Shown here one piece after another: positions 49,994 through 59,421 of a stretch of 64,000 nt of DNA. The position numbers and the translations under genes were made by a program. The stretch is from Streptomyces sp. NBC_00258 (GTDB lineage Bacteria > Actinomycetota > Actinomycetes > Streptomycetales > Streptomycetaceae): NCBI RefSeq assembly GCF_036182465.1, contig NZ_CP108081.1, positions 248,001-312,000 on the forward strand. Reading direction: 5' to 3'. How positions within the stretch are numbered: position 1 is the stretch's first letter; each line of letters begins with the position of its first letter. The notes beneath the pieces were generated by a model that was given only the letters and a program-made list of their open reading frames with translations, had not been told where the DNA came from and did not search any database.

Positions 49994-51358
49994 TCAGAAA
50001 GGGGGTTCGGCGTGGACGCCGCGCTCCGGCTCCGCGAACCGGGCCACCTGGTCGTGTTGCAGAGCCAGTTGACGCCGATGCCCGTCGTTGCGCGAGCCCA
50101 CGCAGTTGCGGATAGCCAGGCCGCCGTCGAGCAGATGGAATCCCGCCGCCCGCACCAGGCGGCCCTGGGGTGAGTCCTCATCATCGATGTCCGCAGCGGC
50201 CAGACGGCAGCCCGCACCAAGGAAGTCCAGGGCCTCTACGGCCAGGAAGGCGCCGAGGCCGAATCCCTTCCAAGCCTGGTCCAGTTGGACATCGAGGAGG
50301 ACCAGCAGGTCGCCGTGGGCTTCCAGGCCGAGTTGATGGATCTTGTTGTCCGGGTCCTGCCAGGCATCGAAGACGGTCGATGCCAGGCGGCCGAAGCTGT
50401 ACTGCTCGCCGCGCACGCTACCCAATGTGTATTCCTCTTGCCCCCAGCTCAGCCGCGCCAGTGCCAGCCGGCCGATGTGGCCCAGAGGAGGCTCAGGGTC
50501 GGAATCCGATGGCCGGTGGTTCACGCTCACGCTCCACCACTGGACGGTGTCCTGGCTGCAGGGCGCCAAGCGTTCCGGCTTATAGGAGAACTCCAGCCTC
50601 AAATCCCGTGGGGAGCCGGGCAGTTGCAGTGGGTCGAGAGGGCCGATCTGCCGGGGAACGCCCCGCTGCTCACTGATCGGCACGGTGTTCTGCCGGGGGA
50701 TCACGGAGTGCAGGAGACGTTCCTGGTCTTCGTTGATCGCCGGCTCGCGCTCTTCATAGTCCCAGTCATCGGTTTGGTCGGCGTCGGCGAGGTGGAGTCG
50801 CTCAGCGAAGTACTGGGCGTGCTCGGCGGCGGGCAGACCCACCGCGACCGCGACCTCCATGAGCTCCCTCATGAGGTCGTGTTGGACGTGGATCATCCAG
50901 TCCCGCTCTTGGCGGTAACGCTCGGCGAACAGACTGGTCTGCTCGCGGACGGTCTCGCTACCACCCTCCGTCGTGTGCGCCTCGCACAGCGTCCGGTAGC
51001 AGGCGGGCTTCTCGGGACACCAGGGCTGGTCGCAGAGCCGGTGTGCGCCTGCCCAGAATTTCGGCAGGAGCTGGAAGCGCCGCCTGCCGTCGCTGATCAC
51101 GACGCCGTCCAAGCTGGCGGCCTCGACCGCAAGGTTGCGCCGCTCAAGCTGCACATAAGGGGCTACCACCAGGTTAGCGAAGGCCAGGACGCCGGTGCGG
51201 GCGACCGAGGTTCCCAGGATGACGGAGTGATAGGCCACAGAATCGCAGCATCGGTGAGCCGGGGTACGAGAGCATTCCTCGACGAGATCCCAGACGGAGA
51301 AGTGGGTGGAGGTACTGGGCGGTGCCGGGAGCGGGCAGAGTTCTGCAGCGCTGTTCAC
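49994..51358 (-). CDS. hypothetical protein with C-terminal GNAT-like fold
   Basis: The 454-residue protein has Cys-containing segments in its N-terminal half (RLCDQPWCPEKPACYRTLCE) and a C-terminal part LLVLLDVQLDQAWKGFGLGA, FLAVEALDFLGAGCRLAAAD, LVRAAGFHLLDGGLAIR. The 'qv...rGfGLG..l...al..l' pattern is the acetyl-CoA pyrophosphate loop and following helix of GNAT acetyltransferases, here with F for the usual (Q/R)-x2-G. The substrate is unknown. It is preceded by a divergent or unrelated small gene. Confidence 0.6.
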   Translation of the reverse strand: MNSAAELCPLPAPPSTSTHFSVWDLVEECSRTPAHRCCDSVAYHSVILGTSVARTGVLAFANLVVAPYVQLERRNLAVEAASLDGVVISDGRRRFQLLPKFWAGAHRLCDQPWCPEKPACYRTLCEAHTTEGGSETVREQTSLFAERYRQERDWMIHVQHDLMRELMEVAVAVGLPAAEHAQYFAERLHLADADQTDDWDYEEREPAINEDQERLLHSVIPRQNTVPISEQRGVPRQIGPLDPLQLPGSPRDLRLEFSYKPERLAPCSQDTVQWWSVSVNHRPSDSDPEPPLGHIGRLALARLSWGQEEYTLGSVRGEQYSFGRLASTVFDAWQDPDNKIHQLGLEAHGDLLVLLDVQLDQAWKGFGLGAFLAVEALDFLGAGCRLAAADIDDEDSPQGRLVRAAGFHLLDGGLAIRNCVGSRNDGHRRQLALQHDQVARFAEPERGVHAEPPF

Positions 51359-51390
51359 GGTAGGCGTTCCTTACTCGGGAGCGGGAGGGT

Positions 51391-51627
51391 TCAGACGTGC
51401 TGCATGGACGGGCAGGCGCAGTGCGAGCACCGCTCGCCGTCCGCGACTTTTCCGGGATGGCACGACCAGTCATGTCCGCACACAGCAACCCGCCCGCGGG
51501 CAGCGGAAAAGAAGCACACGTTGCAGCGCGCTCTCCGGCTGAGGGCCGGCCAGCGGGGCAAGCAGCCGTTCAGGGAAGTGTTCAAGCAGATCCCGCGGCA
51601 GGGCGGAGCAGCCCTGGTTGAGAACAA
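51391..51627 (-). CDS. possible small Cys/His-rich protein
   Basis: The C-terminal ~45 residues contain RCNVCFFSAARGRVAVCGHD, then WSCHPGKVADGERCSHCACP, a dense set of Cys/His pairs that could bind zinc. The start is weak (a TTG near 51627 overlapping the upstream pseudogene), so the true N-terminus may lie further down. It precedes the GNAT-like gene on the same strand. Confidence 0.4.
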   Translation of the reverse strand: MFSTRAAPPCRGICLNTSLNGCLPRWPALSRRARCNVCFFSAARGRVAVCGHDWSCHPGKVADGERCSHCACPSMQHV

Positions 51628-52101
51628 TGTCCGGTCAGCTCGTGCTCGAGCCAGGCCTGGGCCGGGTCGGGTGTCTCAGCGATCAGCCAGCTGCGGAATC
51701 CCGCCGGGTCGTCGTCGAGCAGCATGGTGTCCTGCTGTGATTTGTCCAGGACGGCTGCCCGGCGGGCCGCGAGTTCGGCACCAATCGCCTGTGGCCCTGC
51801 GGGCATGCAGCAGGACTTGAGGCTCAGTACACATCATCAGCACATCGGGCAGGCCACCGCCGCCAGCACCTTCCTCCGGGCTGGTGTGCCAGGTACACGG
51901 TGTGCCGAGCTGACTGATGTACCAGTCGCGGAACGCCAAGAGATTGGCGGTGTCGCGCGACCATCCCCAGTCGACGACGCAGCCGCAGGTCTGCTTCAGC
52001 GGGGTCCAGCTGATCGCCGTCGGTACCGGCACGGCCGCGTTGAGGTGCTGCCGTTGGCGCCAGAGGCGCGCCTTGTTCTTCCGGTTCTTCGTCCGCCCCA
52101 T
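51582..52101 (-). pseudogene. hypothetical gene with a frameshift
   Basis: From ATG 52101 the frame MGRTKNRKNKARLWRQRQHL, then TPLKQTCGCVVDWGWSRDTA, then WYISQLGTPCTWHTSPEEGA is coding-like until about 51830. The continuation is in another frame (SCCMPAGPQAIGAELAARRA, then LLDDDPAGFRSWLIAETPDP) to the stop at 51582. A single indel near 51825 explains the break. The family is not recognised. Confidence 0.5.
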
Positions 52102-52332
52102 GACAGGCCCCTTGCTGCCCGGGAGATCGCCGACCCGTACGGCCGACGGGCATCTCTCCACGTGCTGTCAACGACGGAGCGTGATGAAGAGCAGTGGATG
52201 TGCCCATATCATCGCTGCTTCGTGTGATTGTCGAGCATTCGGGCGCCACAGGGACAGCGTTCCGTTACCCGTTGCCCAGACCGTAGTCAGGTCTCAGTAT
52301 TCCGGGCATTTCTGCCCGGAAGGTCCGCCTCG

Positions 52333-53789
52333 TCACCAGAGCGTGAGGGCTTCGGTTTGAGTACGGTCTCTAGTTTCTGTCTGCCGCTGCTGCGGCAGGG
52401 TTGCGCCACCTGCCCGCCCCGCCTCCGTCATACGACGGGGGCAGGTGGCGCGGGTCTTACGGTCGGCTCCGCGAGGCTTCGACACCCGCTTGGGGGTGCC
52501 CCGGTCTCCGGCCACTGCGGTACCGGTCGAGCATGCCGCCGCGAGAGCGGCGAGGTTGAGCGCGGCGTTGTCGTCCCGGTCGATGACCAGGCCGCAGGCG
52601 TCGCATGCGTAGGTCCGGATGTGCAGCGGCAGCTTGGCTTTCACCGCGCCGCACCCGGAACAGGTCTTGGAGGAGGGGTACCAACGGTCGGCGACTACGA
52701 GGCGGGTGGCGTGGCGCTGGCGGGTCTTGTAGTCGAGCTGGCGGCGGATCTCCCCGAATCCGGCGTCGGTAATCCGGCGGGCCAGCCGCCGGTTGCGGAG
52801 CATCCCGGCGGCGTTGAGGTCCTCGACCACGACGGTGCCGTACTCGGCGGCAACGCTCGTGGTGAGTTGTGCAGGGCGTCTTCGCGGAGGTTCGCCACCC
52901 GGTGGTGCACGCGGTTGCGTGCAGCGTTGGCTTTCTCCCGCTGCTTCGACGGCTTGCGTCCGGTGCGCCGGTCCGGGCCCTGACGGCGGGACACGGTCCG
53001 GGAGGCGCGGCGCAACTGCTTGCGCGCGGCGTCGTAGTGCCCGGGATTCGCGACGGTTCGGATCTCGCCCGTGCTGTCGGCCGTCACCGCGAGGGTCTTC
53101 ACGCCGAGGTCGATACCGACCGCTGTGTCCGGGCGCGCCACGCGTTCGAGGTCGCGCTTGACCTCCGCTTGGAAGGAGACGAACCAGCGTCCCCGCTCGT
53201 GGCGGACGGTCGCGGACAGGATGCGGGCCGTCCCGTCCTTGACGCGGGCCAGGAGTTTGACGGTGGGCTCGTGGGTGCGGATCGTGCCTAGTCGGGGCAG
53301 CGTTACGTGCCGGCCGCCGGACTCGACACGGATCGTGCCGGTGGTGAACCGGCAGGCAAGGCGCGTCTTGCGCTTCGACTTGAACCGGGGCGCACCTACC
53401 CGCTTGCCCTTGCGCTGCCCGCGCTTGGACTTGCTGTAGTTGTCGAACGCGGCAGCGGCGTTGGCCAGCCCGGTGGAGTACGCCTCCTTGGAGTTCTCCT
53501 CCCACCAGGCGGCGAACCTCGCATCGGTGTGCTTGGCGGCGTTGAACGCCTTCCGCAGCGACGGCAGCGACCACGGCCGCCACTCGGTCAGCTCCGCCTC
53601 GAAAACGCCGTACGTCTCCTCGGCCTTGCGCTGCCACCACGACGCCTCGACCCAGCCGACAGCCCAGTTGTAGGCGGCACGCGCGGCACCGCAGTGCGAA
53701 CGCAGCGCGCTCTCCTGGGCGGCGTTCGGGTCCAGGGCGAACCGGAACGCCTGCACCACGAACCCGGGCTGAGGCTGGAACTTCTTCAC
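52333..53789 (-). pseudogene. tnpB: IS607-type TnpB with single-base frameshift
   Basis: From GTG 53789 the frame holds the N-terminal TnpB domain (VVQAFRFALDPNAAQESALR) and RuvC motif I (AVGIDLGVKTLAVTAD). Near 52867 the codons LHN are followed by a shift; the expected LTTSVAAEYGTVVVEDLNAA (motif II Glu), the zinc finger CSGCGAVKAKLPLHIRTYAC-x2-C and DRDDNAALNLAALAA (motif III Asp) are in the other frame. All catalytic acids remain, so restoring one base would give a full nuclease. Hairpins at 52381-52398 and 52403-52451 lie in the 3' part, where the guide-RNA scaffold is expected. Its GTG overlaps the tnpA stop. Confidence 0.88.
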
Positions 53790-54358
53790 TGGTCCTCGCC
53801 GGTCGCCACGGCCACCGCGCGGGCGACGCGGTTCTTCGCCGCCCGCCGCCCGTACAGGCGCGCGCACATCGACGTGAGCACCTCGGTGATGTCCCGCACC
53901 AGGTCGTCAGCCGTCTCGGTCGGCTCGAGAACGACCAGGCGCCGCCCGGACGCCGACAGCACGGCTTCGAGGTGCTCGACACCGCACCGGGCCAGCCGGT
54001 CACGGTGCTCGACCACGATCACCGCCGCCTGCGGGTCGGACAGCACCCGGTGCAGCTTGCGGCGCCGGCCGTTCAACCCGGAGCCGACCTCGGCGACGAC
54101 CTCGGCGACAGCCAGGCCCAGCCCGTTCGCACCGGACACGACCCGGGCGGCCTGCCGCTCAAGGTCGGCCTTCTGGTCAGGGGACGACACGCGGCAGTAC
54201 GCCACCACCCGCCCGGACGGCTGGACGGCGACCTGGTCGACCAGCCACGTCCCGGACGGCGCCTGGCGGACCGGGACGGGCATCTTCCCGTCCTTCACCC
54301 ACCGCCAGGCGGTCTGGTAACTCACCCCCTGCTCACGGGCCCACTCCGCAAGCTTCAC
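53786..54358 (-). CDS. tnpA: IS607-family serine recombinase TnpA
   Basis: This 190-residue recombinase has an N-terminal MerR-like helix-turn-helix (LAEWAREQGVSYQTAWRWVK, DGKMPVPV) followed by the serine-resolvase catalytic domain: VVAYCRVSSPDQKADLERQA (Ser58), VVEHRDRLARCGVEHLEAVL. The inverted domain order relative to Tn3 resolvases is diagnostic of IS607 family enzymes. GTG 54358 gives the usual family N-terminus KLAEWA. It appears intact and could mobilise the element without TnpB. Confidence 0.92.
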   Translation of the reverse strand: MKLAEWAREQGVSYQTAWRWVKDGKMPVPVRQAPSGTWLVDQVAVQPSGRVVAYCRVSSPDQKADLERQAARVVSGANGLGLAVAEVVAEVGSGLNGRRRKLHRVLSDPQAAVIVVEHRDRLARCGVEHLEAVLSASGRRLVVLEPTETADDLVRDITEVLTSMCARLYGRRAAKNRVARAVAVATGEDQ

Positions 54359-54644
54359 GAGACCAAAGTACGCAAGACACACGACCAGAGATGACTATGA
54401 ATGACTAGAAAATCTGCAGCAGCTCTCACCCATCCTGTTCGGGCATCGCAGCGGCGGGCAGCAATGGAACGTCTGCCTGGCGATGACTGCGCGTCAACCT
54501 CTGCATGCGCCTGGTCTTGCCAACCGGCACGTACCGTGCGATCGACATAGTTCGTTACCGTGTACGGGTCATCCTGCTGCCCACCCGCCGCAACACTGCT
54601 AGAAGAGATTGCCAATCCGCTTGAGATGCGATAAGCGCACCATC

Positions 54645-54777
54645 GCCGCGAGCCGCGAGCCGCGAGCCGCGAGCCGCGAGCCGCGAGCCGCGAGCCGCGA
54701 GCCGCGAGCCGCGAGCCGCGAGCCGCGAGCCGCGAGCCGCGAGCCGCGAGCCGCGAGCCGCGAGCCGCGAGCCGCGA
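54645..54777. repeat. 19 perfect tandem copies of a 7-bp repeat
   Basis: GCCGCGA is repeated exactly 19 times without interruption, ending 24 bp before the start codon at 54801. The unit length is not a multiple of three and is too short for an iteron or CRISPR. Copy number should vary by slippage. It lies in the 5' leader or promoter of the GT-B-like gene. Confidence 0.9.
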
Positions 54778-54800
54778 GCCGCTGACCGGCGCAGGAGGCT

Positions 54801-56534
54801 GTGTTGTTATTAGGGATGGCTGCCGTGTTCGGTAGTCAGCCTCTCCGTGTGCCGGTAGGGCGCGATGCCCATCGGTGGAGCACCTTCCACGGCGAGCGAA
54901 CCCTGGTCGTCGCCGCCCGTACGGTCACCTCGACCGTGCGCGTTCTCGAATCGCTGCCGGCTCTTCTGCGTGGCGACGGTCGTGTGAGGGTCGTCTTCGC
55001 CTACGACCCGACGTCCGCCTTCAACGCCGGTGTCGTCGACCTTCTCAACGGTGCCGGGTGTCGGGTCATGCCCTGGGAGCAGTTGGGGCACATCACCCCT
55101 GACCTCATCCTCTCCGCCAGCGAGAACATCGAGGTGCCGGAGGGCGACTGCCCGGTTCTGGTGCTGCCGCACGGGGTGGGTTTCCAGAAGTTCGTGCCGG
55201 ATTCACGGAGTTCGGGCGACAGGGTCTCCGGGGTCGTACCGGACTCCCTGCTGGAGACGGGACGGGTGTGGCTGGCGGTCTCGCACCCGGCGCAGGAGGA
55301 ACAGCTGCTCGCCACGCACCCGAAGGCCGCCGGGCGCACCCTGCTGGTCGGTGATCCCTGCTTCGACGAGCTTGTCGGCAGTCGGCCGCGCAGGAAGGCA
55401 TACCGGGAGGCGCTGGGGGTCGCGGAGCATCAGCGTCTGGTCATGGTGAGTTCCACCTGGGGGCCCACCTCGCTCCTGGGCAGTCTTTCGGACCTTCTTC
55501 CGCGTCTGCTCGCGCAGCTTCCCTGCGACGAGTACCGGGTCGGTGCGGTCATCCACCCCAATGTGTGGTCGGCTCACGGGGCGTGGCAGATCCATACTCT
55601 GCTGGCCGCTTCCCTGGAGGCGGGGCTGTTGCTGATGCCGGCGGTCCATGCCTGGCGGCCCGCGCTCGTCGCGGCGGACGTGCTTGTCGGTGACCACGGC
55701 TCGGTGACGCTGTACGGTGCGTCCGCCGGTATACCGCTGCTGCTTGCTTCGTTCGGCGGCGACGCGGTGCCTGGGACGGCCGTCCACAGGATGGCTGCTG
55801 CCGCGCCCCTGCTCGATCCGCGCGCGGGCCTGCTCCAGCAGGTGGAGGATGTCGTACGCGGGCACACACTCCAGCGGTACGCCGCAGTCGCGGAGCATGC
55901 CTTCGCTGAACCGGGACATGCCCTCGCCCGGCTTCGCACCGCCCTCTACGGTCTGCTGAAGCTCCCGGAGCCGTCCTCCGCACCGCCGTCTGCCCTGGTG
56001 TTGCCGGTTCCGGATCCGCCTGCCTCGTCGGTCACCTCGTGGCAGGTGACGACCAGCGTCACCGAGGACGGCGGCGACCTGACGGTGGCCGTGTGCCGCT
56101 TTCCGGCGGCCGTCTCCGCGTACGGCGAGGCGCGCGCGGACGCGCCCGCGTCCTTTGCCTATCTGGCGTGTGCGGACGACGAGCGCGACCGCCGACTGGC
56201 CGAGAGCGCCTCGGTACTCGTCCAACGCCACTGTGCGTCCACGGTGGTCGGGGCACTGCGATGGATCCAGGACACACTCGCGCAGTTGCCTGGAAGCCTC
56301 CTGGCGGCTTCGGCCGTGCGCGGCAGCGGCTGCCTGGTCGGGCTCCGAGACGGCCGGGTCGTCGAGGCGACGGCTACGGGCCCGGCAATGGACCCGGGCC
56401 TGTCCGCCGCGGTCGTCTACGCCTGTCTGCGCGCGGGACATCCCCTCAACGACACCCGGGTGCTCCTGCGGATCGGTGGCAGGCGGGACGAGGATGTGGT
56501 CCTGCGTCTTCGTCCCGCCCCGCCGGTCAGGTAG
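54801..56534 (+). CDS. GT-B-fold / CDP-glycerol-transferase-like hypothetical protein
   Basis: The 577-residue protein starts MLLLGMAAVFGSQPLRVPVG. The first ~380 residues alternate strands and helices as in GT-B glycosyl- or glycerophosphotransferases: RTLLVGDPCFDEL, RLVMVSSTWGPTSLLGSL and the donor-site-like ADVLVGDHGSVTLYGASAGI, PLLLASF. The His in GDHGSV and following Ser/Thr match the tail of CDP-glycerol:polyglycerophosphate transferases. The C-terminal ~180 residues are unrelated. The role is unknown. It has an unusual upstream region with 19 heptamer repeats and is convergent with a STAND NTPase. Confidence 0.6.
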   Translation: MLLLGMAAVFGSQPLRVPVGRDAHRWSTFHGERTLVVAARTVTSTVRVLESLPALLRGDGRVRVVFAYDPTSAFNAGVVDLLNGAGCRVMPWEQLGHITPDLILSASENIEVPEGDCPVLVLPHGVGFQKFVPDSRSSGDRVSGVVPDSLLETGRVWLAVSHPAQEEQLLATHPKAAGRTLLVGDPCFDELVGSRPRRKAYREALGVAEHQRLVMVSSTWGPTSLLGSLSDLLPRLLAQLPCDEYRVGAVIHPNVWSAHGAWQIHTLLAASLEAGLLLMPAVHAWRPALVAADVLVGDHGSVTLYGASAGIPLLLASFGGDAVPGTAVHRMAAAAPLLDPRAGLLQQVEDVVRGHTLQRYAAVAEHAFAEPGHALARLRTALYGLLKLPEPSSAPPSALVLPVPDPPASSVTSWQVTTSVTEDGGDLTVAVCRFPAAVSAYGEARADAPASFAYLACADDERDRRLAESASVLVQRHCASTVVGALRWIQDTLAQLPGSLLAASAVRGSGCLVGLRDGRVVEATATGPAMDPGLSAAVVYACLRAGHPLNDTRVLLRIGGRRDEDVVLRLRPAPPVR

Positions 56535-56571
56535 CGGCCCGGGAGCCGGTGCCCGGCCGAGGCAGCAGTCG

Positions 56572-59079
56572 TCAGCGCTCAAGGTCCTCCAGCCGCCGCC
56601 GCAGACTCTCCGCCAAGCGGCTGCCGGCCGCGTCATGGATCTCAACGGCCCGGCTCAGGCAGGTGCGTACCAGGTCCTCGCGGTCTCCTGTCCGCTGCGC
56701 GATGTCGGCGAGTTGCACCAGGGCCTGTGCCTCGTAGTGGGTCGCCTGCTGCTCCCGCAGAGCCCGGGCCGCGCCGCGCAGTGTGCGGATCGCTTCCTCG
56801 GGGTCGTCGAGGTGGTCGTGTACGACTCCGATGGCGGCGGTCACCCGGGCCGCCATCCGCAGATCAGGCTCCTCACCGTCCGCCAGGCCGCGCTGCGCCC
56901 GGCGCAGCGTGATCATGGCTTCCGTGTGTTCGCCTTGGGCGTCCTGGGCACACCCGAGGAAGTAGGCGGCGATGGCCGCTCCGCGGGATTCCCCGGCGCG
57001 CGTGTTGAGTTCAAGGGAGTGCTGGTACGCCTCGGCGGCGCGGGATGGATCGAAGCGGTCCCGGTACCGTCCGAGGAATTCCTGTACGGAGGCACGCAGG
57101 ACGAGGTGGCCCGATGCCTCGGCGCGGGCGACGGCCGTCTCGAGTTCCGCTCGTGCCCGGTCGTTCTCGCCGAGGTCCAGCAAGGGGCGTGAGAGCAGGC
57201 TGCGCAGCCGTGCTTCGGCCGCCATGGCCTGCGCGATCTCGCCCACCGTGTTTGCCGACGCCGCTGCTGCGGCAGCCGCCTCGGCGCCCAGTTCCAGCGA
57301 TTCCTTCCAGGCCGCGAGGTAGCGGCGGTACAGGAACAGGGCCGTGAACGCCTCGGCCAGTTGCCAGACCAGGGTGTGCAGCCCGTGCCGGGCGGCCGTG
57401 CGCAGTACCGCCAGGATGGCGGGGCGTTCGGTGTCCAGCCATTCCAGTGGAGGCGGGCCGCTGTCGGCCGCGAAGGGGGTGGGGGTATCTCGCAGCAGGG
57501 CGGACAGCTGGGCGATCCGCAGCCGGTCCCTGCGCAGGGCCCGGTCGGCGAGCGCGGCGAGGACGAGGTAGTGCGTGCCTACCCGCTCGACGAGCGCCGC
57601 CTGCTCGGTCTGCGGTTCTTCCTCCGTCGCGCGCTCCCGGGCGTGCAGGCGCACCAGATCGTGCATGCGGTACCTGCCATCGCCCATGGTCTCCACGAGG
57701 CTCGCTTTGGCCAGGGCGCCCAGCAGGCGTTTGGTGCTGGGCGTGTCGATGTCTGCGGCGACTGCGGCCACCCCGGCGTCGAACGTGCCGACCGGCAGCC
57801 ATCCGAGGAGGCGGTAGAGCCGGGCGGTGGGGGGCGGCAGCAGTCGGTAGGAGGGACCCAGAACAGCGGACACCGAGTACTCCTCTCCTTGCAGTGCCAT
57901 CCCGGCCAGCCTGCCGGCCTCGTCGTCGAGTTCCCCAGCCAGTGCCGTCATGCTCAGAGCGTCATCGGTGACCAGACGCGCCGCCACGATCTGCAGGGCC
58001 ACCGGCAGGCCGCTGCACAGCTCCACCAGGCGTTGCGCCGCCTCCTGTTCGGCCTCGACCGCCTCCTGCCCGCACCGGTCCTTCAGCAACGCCAGCCCGC
58101 CGTGGGCGTCCAGTGGCTTGAGGGAGATCAACCGGGCTCCGTCCAGGGACAGTTCGCCGAGCCTGGCCTGACTGGTGACCAGTACCGCGCTGCCCGGGCC
58201 CTTGGGGATCAGCGCACGCACCTGGGCGGGCTGGCTCACGTCGTCAAGGACGAGCAGGATACGCAGGCCGGCCGAGCGCGACCGGAACAGGTTGGTGCGC
58301 TCCGCGAGCGAACTCGGAATGCCGTCATCGCTTCCCACCAGCGACCTCAGGCACATCGCCAGGGCTTCGGAGACGTCCGCACCGGCGGCCGCCGGTGCGG
58401 ACTGATCGCGCAGGGCCGCGAAATCCACGTACAGCTGCCCGTCCGGGAAGCGCCCTCGCGCCCTGTCCGCCCACTGCCAGGCCGTGGTTGTCTTGCCGAC
58501 CCCAGGAAGTCCGTCCAGCACCCCCACATCGACGGATCTGGCACCGCCCGCTCTCGCACCGAGCACGCCGTCCAGAGCAGCAAGTTCGACCGTCCGGTTA
58601 CTGAACGGAATGGTCACGGGCGGTACTTGATCCGGCCTGGACGTCAGGCCGGCCGCAGACGACGGCGGCGACTGGACGTGGAAGGTGATGCCACCGTGAA
58701 TGTGCGACCCCTGGAAGGCGGGGCCGTAGTTCACCCCTCCGGCGACCAGGCTGACGAAGGTGCGCGACGCGTCCGGCGCCAGCTCGGACAACAGCCGTCC
58801 CAGTTCCTCCGCGGCGCCGGGATCCTCCCGGAATATTGTTTCCAGCCGCTGCCGCCACCGGGCATGGACCTCTGCCAGGGCACCTTCGTCACCTGCCGCC
58901 CGGGCACTGTCCAACTCATCGCTGGCCGCCTGGAGCTCTTCCTCGAAGGCCTCGCCCGCGGTCCGTCGTCCGAAGAACCGGGCCAGGCCGCTCTTCGCCC
59001 GCTCCCACGACTCCGAAACCATCAGGCCGACCAGCGTCGTCGCCCCGGACGCCGCAAGCGCCGCCAACTCGGCTTCCAC
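56572..59079 (-). CDS. STAND-class NB-ARC NTPase with TPR-like C-terminus
   Basis: This 835-residue protein has an N-terminal helical domain (residues 1-110), a short NYGPAFQGSHIHGGITFHV segment (about 115-135) common to actinobacterial signalling NTPases, and an NB-ARC core: VLDGLPGVGKTTTAW (K196), RILLVLDDVSQPAQVRALIP, AVLVTSQARLGELSL and CSGLPVALQIVAARL. Helical repeats (TPR-like) fill the last ~300 residues. GTG 59079 has AGGGGG upstream. Such proteins act as ATP-switched sensors; the output could be immune, regulatory or developmental, and this sequence does not say which. The 342-bp region upstream (59080-59421) holds its promoter region and no gene. Confidence 0.85.
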   Translation of the reverse strand: MEAELAALAASGATTLVGLMVSESWERAKSGLARFFGRRTAGEAFEEELQAASDELDSARAAGDEGALAEVHARWRQRLETIFREDPGAAEELGRLLSELAPDASRTFVSLVAGGVNYGPAFQGSHIHGGITFHVQSPPSSAAGLTSRPDQVPPVTIPFSNRTVELAALDGVLGARAGGARSVDVGVLDGLPGVGKTTTAWQWADRARGRFPDGQLYVDFAALRDQSAPAAAGADVSEALAMCLRSLVGSDDGIPSSLAERTNLFRSRSAGLRILLVLDDVSQPAQVRALIPKGPGSAVLVTSQARLGELSLDGARLISLKPLDAHGGLALLKDRCGQEAVEAEQEAAQRLVELCSGLPVALQIVAARLVTDDALSMTALAGELDDEAGRLAGMALQGEEYSVSAVLGPSYRLLPPPTARLYRLLGWLPVGTFDAGVAAVAADIDTPSTKRLLGALAKASLVETMGDGRYRMHDLVRLHARERATEEEPQTEQAALVERVGTHYLVLAALADRALRRDRLRIAQLSALLRDTPTPFAADSGPPPLEWLDTERPAILAVLRTAARHGLHTLVWQLAEAFTALFLYRRYLAAWKESLELGAEAAAAAAASANTVGEIAQAMAAEARLRSLLSRPLLDLGENDRARAELETAVARAEASGHLVLRASVQEFLGRYRDRFDPSRAAEAYQHSLELNTRAGESRGAAIAAYFLGCAQDAQGEHTEAMITLRRAQRGLADGEEPDLRMAARVTAAIGVVHDHLDDPEEAIRTLRGAARALREQQATHYEAQALVQLADIAQRTGDREDLVRTCLSRAVEIHDAAGSRLAESLRRRLEDLER

Positions 59080-59421
59080 ACAGCCCCCTTCACATATCGC
59101 GTGCCCCTCAGGGCATCGGACACCAACCGTAGAGAGATCTTGGAATCTTGGACAGTCCGGCTCGCGGCGCGCCTCGTACCCGTTTCCCGCCCGGACGCGT
59201 GCCCTCACACGTTTGCTCGACCTCGTTTCCTGCTGCTTGCGCTCGCCGCCGACGCTCACGAGTGGCGCACCGTCGCAGGTCGAGGGTGCGGGTCGGCGCC
59301 GAGGGCCGTGCGGGCGGTGCGTGGCGGCACGGCCGGCAACGGGGGGCAGGCTCTGCCCCGGACGCGGCGCAGGCTCGCCCGGACGATGCGGGGGCCACAG
59401 CATCCCGAGGCCGGCGGGTGG

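Noticed and set aside
54645..54777. CRISPR array or plasmid iterons
   Set aside because: The repeat unit is 7 bp with no spacers, too short for CRISPR and for typical 17-22 bp iterons.
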